Origin: Planctomycetota bacterium
GTDB taxonomy: Bacteria; Planctomycetota; Planctomycetia; Pirellulales; Pirellulaceae
Length of the DNA: 19,633 nucleotides
Assembly: GCA_026692885.1 (NCBI GenBank)
Contig: JAPLNJ010000701.1
Location: forward strand, 1 to 19,633
Direction of reading: 5' to 3'
The number at the start of each line of letters is the position of its first letter. The first letter of the stretch is position 1. Positions 16,307-19,633 of the stretch are shown in pieces. Under the pieces are notes generated by a model that was not told where the DNA came from, ran no database searches, and saw only the letters and a program-made list of their open reading frames with translations. A program made the translations under genes and the position numbers.

Positions 16307-16342
16307 TAGGTCAGCCTTTCCAGGCTGACGTCAGGCTGGAAT
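16307..16342. repeat. Half copy of palindromic repeat family A
   Basis: A full 23-base arm (16307-16329, starting TAGGTCAGCCTTTCC) is followed directly by only the first 13 bases of the facing arm (GTCAGGCTGGAAT, 16330-16342), with no loop. The copy breaks off where unrelated sequence leading into the long inverted repeat begins. Confidence 0.8.
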
Positions 16343-16375
16343 AGATCGGGACAACGCCCTGATCGTGAGCCACAG

Positions 16376-16663
16376 GTCTTCGCCCCGATAGGGGCAGCAA
16401 CATCGCAGCCAAGGGCAGAGCGGAGCGGCGTTCGCCGCGTAGCGCCGCCCTGGGTTATGTGAGGATTGAGAAGACTAGCCCTGAAGGGGCGAAACGAGCC
16501 TTGGTCATGTCTGACGAACAATGTGAGTTAGAGGAACCGCCTTGTTTCGCCCTTTCAGGGCTACCATGCTGCTTCGATAGCGTACCCCGGGCGTCGCTCT
16601 GCGGCTGTCGCCGCGACGCTGTGCCGCTGGGCTGATTTGTTTGGCCCCTTTGGGGCGAGAACA
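16376..16663. repeat. Long imperfect inverted repeat, about 290 bases
   Basis: The left arm 16376-16455 aligns with the reverse complement of 16584-16663 over about 80 bases with scattered mismatches; both ends carry small GCCCC/GGGGC hairpins. Inside, AGCCCTGAAGGGGCGAAAC (16477-16495) faces 16544-16562 with one mismatch. The segments between the outer and inner arms are exactly 21 bases on each side. A 48-base centre (16496-16543) is unpaired. No reading frame inside looks like a protein. Confidence 0.85.
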
Positions 16664-16773
16664 GCAGGAATATCCACCGTCTTTGCCGCCCAACTTCCGT
16701 AAACAATACTTGCCCGATTGCTTTCCTGCACCAACCCCAACTTTGCATCACCCTAGACCCCTCCGGCGGACAT

Positions 16774-16807
16774 GCGGGTGCGGCGGACATGACGCGCCGC
16801 ACCCCGC
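16774..16807 (-). terminator. Hairpin downstream of the isomerase-like gene
   Basis: GCGGGTGCGGCG (16774-16785) pairs with CGCCGCACCCCGC (16795-16807) over 12 pairs with one bulged base and a nine-base loop. It begins 16 bases past the stop of the minus-strand gene. There is no T-tract after it, so it may act as an mRNA 3' end structure rather than an intrinsic terminator. Confidence 0.45.
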
Positions 16808-16822
16808 CACGAATCATCCGAG

Positions 16823-17704
16823 CTAGGGCGTGGCCAATCGGCCGGATTTCGTCAGCCCGGCGGCACTCCAGATTTTTTCCAAACACGCGGCGCACTTGGA
16901 CGTGCAGGCGTCGCGGCTGATTTGCGGTAATTGGCTCCCGTGGGGATACAGCGTCACGGGACCATCAAAGTTCCGTTCGGCCAAAGTTTTCAGCAGTGCG
17001 GCATGTTCCACCACCGTCTCCTCCGTCGGCAGCAGCCGCTGGCTGTCTGTCACCGTAGACGAGTCCACGTCGAGAGGCACATCGGCGATGCGCACGCTCA
17101 CCACCTGCGGCCCCTTCAGGTCGACCATTTGATCCTTGTCCCCGCCACCCAATCGCCAGTTCCAGGTATCCAAGGCCAAGCCCAGATTGGCCGAACCCGT
17201 CGTCTTGAGTAACATCAAGAGTTCCTCGGCTTGGTGAATGAACTGGAAGGGACGCCCCTGCCGGTGACTGGCAGCAGCCTTGAAGCCCACGCCCAGGCGG
17301 ATTTCGAATTTGGCCAGCAGATCCGCGGACTTTGCCAGCCGGTCTCGGTGTCGCTCGAAATTTTCGTGGTACGGCAGGGCCTCACTGGCAGGATCAAGGA
17401 CGACTTCGCAATACTTGAAGCCGATTTGCTTGGCGAGCCCAGCCAAATTACCCAGTTTCTCCAGATCGCTCTTGAAGCCGTCCTCGTCCGCCGCGATATT
17501 CACAGGCAGACGAAATCCACCGACTTTGACGTTCGCACTTTTCAGATAACGGGTGGCTTCTTCGACGCCCAACAGACTGGCGCGTTTGATCAGTTCCGCC
17601 CCGTCGACGTCCAATCCACGAAAACCGTACGTCATCGTTAACTCGATCAGCTCACTCTGACGCCCAGCAATCCCCAACGACTCCGGGTTCAAATTCTTGT
17701 ACAT
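16823..17704 (-). CDS. Sugar phosphate isomerase/epimerase-like TIM-barrel protein
   Basis: A 293-residue cytoplasmic protein, by pattern a member of the AP-endonuclease-2 / sugar phosphate isomerase superfamily. Features are the early LTMTYGFRGLDVDGAEL strand (22-38), repeated strand-helix units, FKYCEVVLD (97-104) and GLALDTWNW (175-183) with Asp179 as a likely metal ligand. The strand before the usual His-Lys-Asp reads SVRIAD, so the expected histidine is replaced by Arg. The C-terminus has Cys267, Cys271 and Cys274 close together. ATG at 17704 is chosen because GAGGAG lies about eight bases upstream and overlaps the alternative TTG start at 17722. No neighbour suggests a substrate, and the altered active site makes catalysis uncertain. 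Confidence 0.8.
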   Translation of the reverse strand: MYKNLNPESLGIAGRQSELIELTMTYGFRGLDVDGAELIKRASLLGVEEATRYLKSANVKVGGFRLPVNIAADEDGFKSDLEKLGNLAGLAKQIGFKYCEVVLDPASEALPYHENFERHRDRLAKSADLLAKFEIRLGVGFKAAASHRQGRPFQFIHQAEELLMLLKTTGSANLGLALDTWNWRLGGGDKDQMVDLKGPQVVSVRIADVPLDVDSSTVTDSQRLLPTEETVVEHAALLKTLAERNFDGPVTLYPHGSQLPQISRDACTSKCAACLEKIWSAAGLTKSGRLATP

Positions 17705-17791
17705 GCGATTCTCTCCTCTCAATTTTGGTAGATCGTCCAGACCCGCCTTGCCCCTGCGTAGCCCGCTCCAGGAAGAGGCTGTGAAAGAGCC

Positions 17792-17849
17792 GTAGGGTGG
17801 GCTGTGCCCACCACAACTGCTTGTGGCCGGTGGGCACAGCCCACCCTAC
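17792..17849. repeat. Perfect palindrome, family B
   Basis: The 21-base arm at 17792-17812 (GTAGGGTGGGCTGTGCCC then ACC) and its exact reverse complement at 17829-17849 enclose a 16-base spacer. It lies about 90 bases upstream of the isomerase-like start, within the divergent intergenic region. It is unrelated in sequence to family A but has the same design. Confidence 0.9.
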
Positions 17850-18039
17850 ACCTTGTGCAAGCATCGTCGGCCAATTTGATATTTTCACAACCAGGGAGTG
17901 AGTCAGTTCGGTGAATTGCAGTGCAGTCACGCGGACGACAAGAAGCGTGTATGTTAGGGTAAGAGGCGATTTGGTTCAAAGGGGGCACCACAAAGTTACC
18001 GATCCAGGCGGTTCCCTTGGAAAAGCAGGGGACCACGTT

Positions 18040-18066
18040 TTGCCCACGCGGTGAACGCGGTATATT
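18040..18066 (+). promoter_or_regulatory. Candidate promoter of the pterin gene
   Basis: TATATT at 18061-18066 matches a -10 box at five of six positions, with TTGCCC at 18040-18045 at a short 15-base spacing. Transcription from here would begin near 18073, which fits a start at 18120 rather than at 18051. This is a pattern match only. Confidence 0.35.
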
Positions 18067-18119
18067 GTCACTGCTGTGAACAACTTGCGATTGACACGCA
18101 AACAGGAGACTGCGGAGAG

Positions 18120-19520
18120 TTGACGCAGGAAAACCACATCCATTTCGTGACCGGGCGGCTGGCGGAACACGCGCTCCGCACGCTGTTGGCTCAGTTGGGC
18201 GAGGAGGCCGGCTTTGCCCACTCCGTGGGCGTGATGCCGATCACCGTCGCGGCGCTGATGACGCCCGGGTGGATTGCTCGTCATATCGACCCTCCGGCAA
18301 ACACCACGCGGGTTCTGCTTCCCGGCTATTGCGGCGGCAATCTGGATTCGTTGCGAGCCAAGGTCCAGGTCCCCGTGGACTTCGGGCCGAAAGACCTCCG
18401 CCAGTTGCCCGAGTTCTTCGGCCGGAAACTCGGCCCGCCAGACGGCTACGGCGAATTCGACATCGAGATTGTAGCCGAAATCAACCATGCTCCGCGACAT
18501 TCACTCGCGGACATTCGCGATTGTGCCCGGGAACTGGCGGCCAGCGGTGCGGACGTGATCGACGTCGGCTGTGAGCCGGGGGACCCGTGGGCCGGAGTCG
18601 CGGACTGCGTCAAGGCGTTGCGTGACGACGGCCACCGCGTCTCGATCGATAGTTGGAATCCCCTGGAGATTGCGCCGGCCGTGCGGGCGGGGGCCGAACT
18701 GGTACTTTCCGTGAACTCGTCGAACCGGGCTGCGGCCTGCGACTGGGGCTGCGAAGTGGTGGTGATTCCCGACGAGTTCTCCACGCTGGCCGGTTTGGCT
18801 GAAACGGTCCAATGGCTGGCCAGCCGAAGCGTGCCACTGCGGATTGATCCCGTGGTGGAACCGATCGGCTGTGGATTCGCCGCCAGCCTGGGCCGCTACC
18901 TGGAGGTTCGGCGGCACTTCCCCGGCGAGGAGATGTTCATGGGGATCGGCAATTTGACGGAATTGACCGACGTGGATTCCGCCGGGGTCAACGTGCTGCT
19001 GTTGGGTTTCTGTCAGGAACTCGGCATCCGTAGCGTGTTGACCACCCAGGTCATCAATTGGGCGCGAACAAGCGTGCGGGAATGCGACTTGGCGCGGCGT
19101 TTGGTGCATTCCGCGGTCCGGCACGGTGTTCCTCCCAAACACCTGGAACCGCGGTTGGTGACGCTCCGCGACGTGCAGCTTCACGAATTCGGCAGCGCGG
19201 AACTTGACCGACTGGCACAGCAGATCCGGGACCACAACTTTCGCATTTTCGCCGAGCAGGGCCGTTTGCAGCTGGTGAGCTCGAACCTACATCTGCAGGC
19301 GACGGATCCTTTCGTGTTGTGCGCACAGGTGTTGGCCCAACGCCCCGAGCAGGTTGACCCCGCACACGCGTTTTACCTGGGCTACGAATTGGCCAAGGCG
19401 CAGACGGCGTTGACGTTGGGTAAGGAGTACCGCCAGGACGAGGCATTGGACTGGGGATACCTGACCGTGGACGAGGCCCGGCACCCACCCAGCAGCCGGC
19501 CGAGGAAGCCGAGTCCGTGA
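18120..19520 (+). CDS. Dihydropteroate-synthase-like protein (DUF6513 type), probable methanopterin pathway
   Basis: A 466-residue protein with an N-terminal domain (HIHFVTGRLAEHALRTLLAQ at 6-25), a dihydropteroate-synthase-like TIM barrel, and a C-terminal DUF4346-like domain (from about 370). Barrel landmarks, counted from the TTG start, are AEINHAPRHS at 119-128, DVIDVGCEPGDPW at 145-157, VSIDSW at 174-179 and FMGIGNLTELTDVDS at 253-267. Proteins of this type occur in methanogens, methylotrophs and planctomycetes that use tetrahydromethanopterin, so a role in that cofactor's synthesis or binding is inferred. The frame opens at GTG 18051, but homology begins near HFVTGRLAE. TTG 18120 with AGGAG at 18104-18108 is preferred, with moderate trust. 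A palindrome begins 25 bases after the stop. Confidence 0.85.
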   Translation: MTQENHIHFVTGRLAEHALRTLLAQLGEEAGFAHSVGVMPITVAALMTPGWIARHIDPPANTTRVLLPGYCGGNLDSLRAKVQVPVDFGPKDLRQLPEFFGRKLGPPDGYGEFDIEIVAEINHAPRHSLADIRDCARELAASGADVIDVGCEPGDPWAGVADCVKALRDDGHRVSIDSWNPLEIAPAVRAGAELVLSVNSSNRAAACDWGCEVVVIPDEFSTLAGLAETVQWLASRSVPLRIDPVVEPIGCGFAASLGRYLEVRRHFPGEEMFMGIGNLTELTDVDSAGVNVLLLGFCQELGIRSVLTTQVINWARTSVRECDLARRLVHSAVRHGVPPKHLEPRLVTLRDVQLHEFGSAELDRLAQQIRDHNFRIFAEQGRLQLVSSNLHLQATDPFVLCAQVLAQRPEQVDPAHAFYLGYELAKAQTALTLGKEYRQDEALDWGYLTVDEARHPPSSRPRKPSP

Positions 19521-19545
19521 GCCAGGAACGACGGCAGTCCAGTCG

Positions 19546-19602
19546 TAGGTCAGGCTTTCCAGCCTGACGTGAAGAGGATGTCAGGCTGGAAAGCCTGACC
19601 TA
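19546..19602. repeat. Perfect palindrome, family A
   Basis: A 23-base arm at 19546-19568, identical to the arm at 3261-3283, is followed by an 11-base loop and its exact reverse complement at 19580-19602. It starts 25 bases after the stop of the pterin gene. It is the best preserved of the family A copies in the window. Confidence 0.92.
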
Positions 19603-19633
19603 CTTTGGATGCAAACGAGGTGCTGGTGAGCGA

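Larger units (their letters stand above)
16134..16822. other. Gene-free stretch between the giant gene and the isomerase
   Basis: It holds the upstream region of the giant gene (16134-16300, with no convincing promoter match), the half palindrome, the long inverted repeat, and a hairpin just past the isomerase stop. The frames that stay open across it read through the inverted repeats and show no domain signature, so I find no gene. Confidence 0.7.
17705..18119. other. Divergent intergenic region
   Basis: This gap of about 415 bases separates the minus-strand isomerase-like gene from the + strand pterin gene. Besides palindrome B and the candidate promoter at 18040-18066, I see nothing coding. 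The frame beginning GTG at 18051 extends upstream of the candidate -10 box and is probably not translated there. Confidence 0.6.

Noticed and set aside
16216..16895. Minus-strand frames of 100-146 codons across the gap between the giant gene and the isomerase
   Set aside because: They run through the inverted repeats (FAPSGL, KGRNKAV-type strings from CCCTGAAGGGGCG) and show no domain or ribosome site.

Overview
The window looks like a chromosomal segment of a high-GC planctomycete. Four things point this way: a giant secreted protein whose N-terminus carries the planctomycete LEPR-XLL type motif; a twin-arginine-exported Gfo/Idh/MocA oxidoreductase; a dihydropteroate-synthase-like gene of the type linked to tetrahydromethanopterin metabolism; and intergenic palindromes of a kind I recall from planctomycete genomes. 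The order or genus cannot be told from this sequence. I see no rRNA, tRNA, CRISPR array, transposase or prophage gene.

Left part (1-5600): three co-oriented + strand genes are a class-II-like asparagine synthetase (AsnA), a FmdB-type zinc-ribbon protein with a long acidic tail, and an exported serine hydrolase of the beta-lactamase/class C family. A palindromic repeat follows directly. Next comes a minus-strand Uma2-family gene, then a divergently transcribed Gfo/Idh/MocA oxidoreductase with a twin-arginine signal.

Middle part (5736-16133): more than half of the window is one uninterrupted minus-strand reading frame of 3465 codons. It encodes a mosaic surface or secreted protein. In order it has a LEPR-type N-terminus, a propeptide-like segment, an intact subtilisin (S8) catalytic domain, and a CSLREA motif with a beta-helix. 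Then come SdrD B-like domains, three Ig-like repeats, a tandem-95-like module, two cadherin-like modules, a dockerin-like pair of calcium loops and an Ala-rich tail. The striking feature is that three seven-unit propeller arrays (two of SADGRFVAF type, one FG-GAP/VCBS) are each inserted inside another domain rather than placed between domains. The uninterrupted second SdrD-like domain serves as an internal reference for two of those insertions.

Right part (16134-19633): a 690-base gene-free stretch holds a half copy of the palindrome family fused to a long imperfect inverted repeat (16376-16663). It is followed by a minus-strand sugar phosphate isomerase/epimerase-like gene, a second type of palindrome (17792-17849), and a + strand dihydropteroate-synthase-like gene that ends just before a perfect 23-base palindrome.

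The genes do not form one obvious pathway. The window reads as housekeeping and exported-enzyme genes around one very large extracellular protein, with repeat families in the gaps. No defence or mobile system can be supported. The best candidate for something not well described is the nested propeller architecture of the giant protein, followed by the long inverted repeat at 16376-16663.
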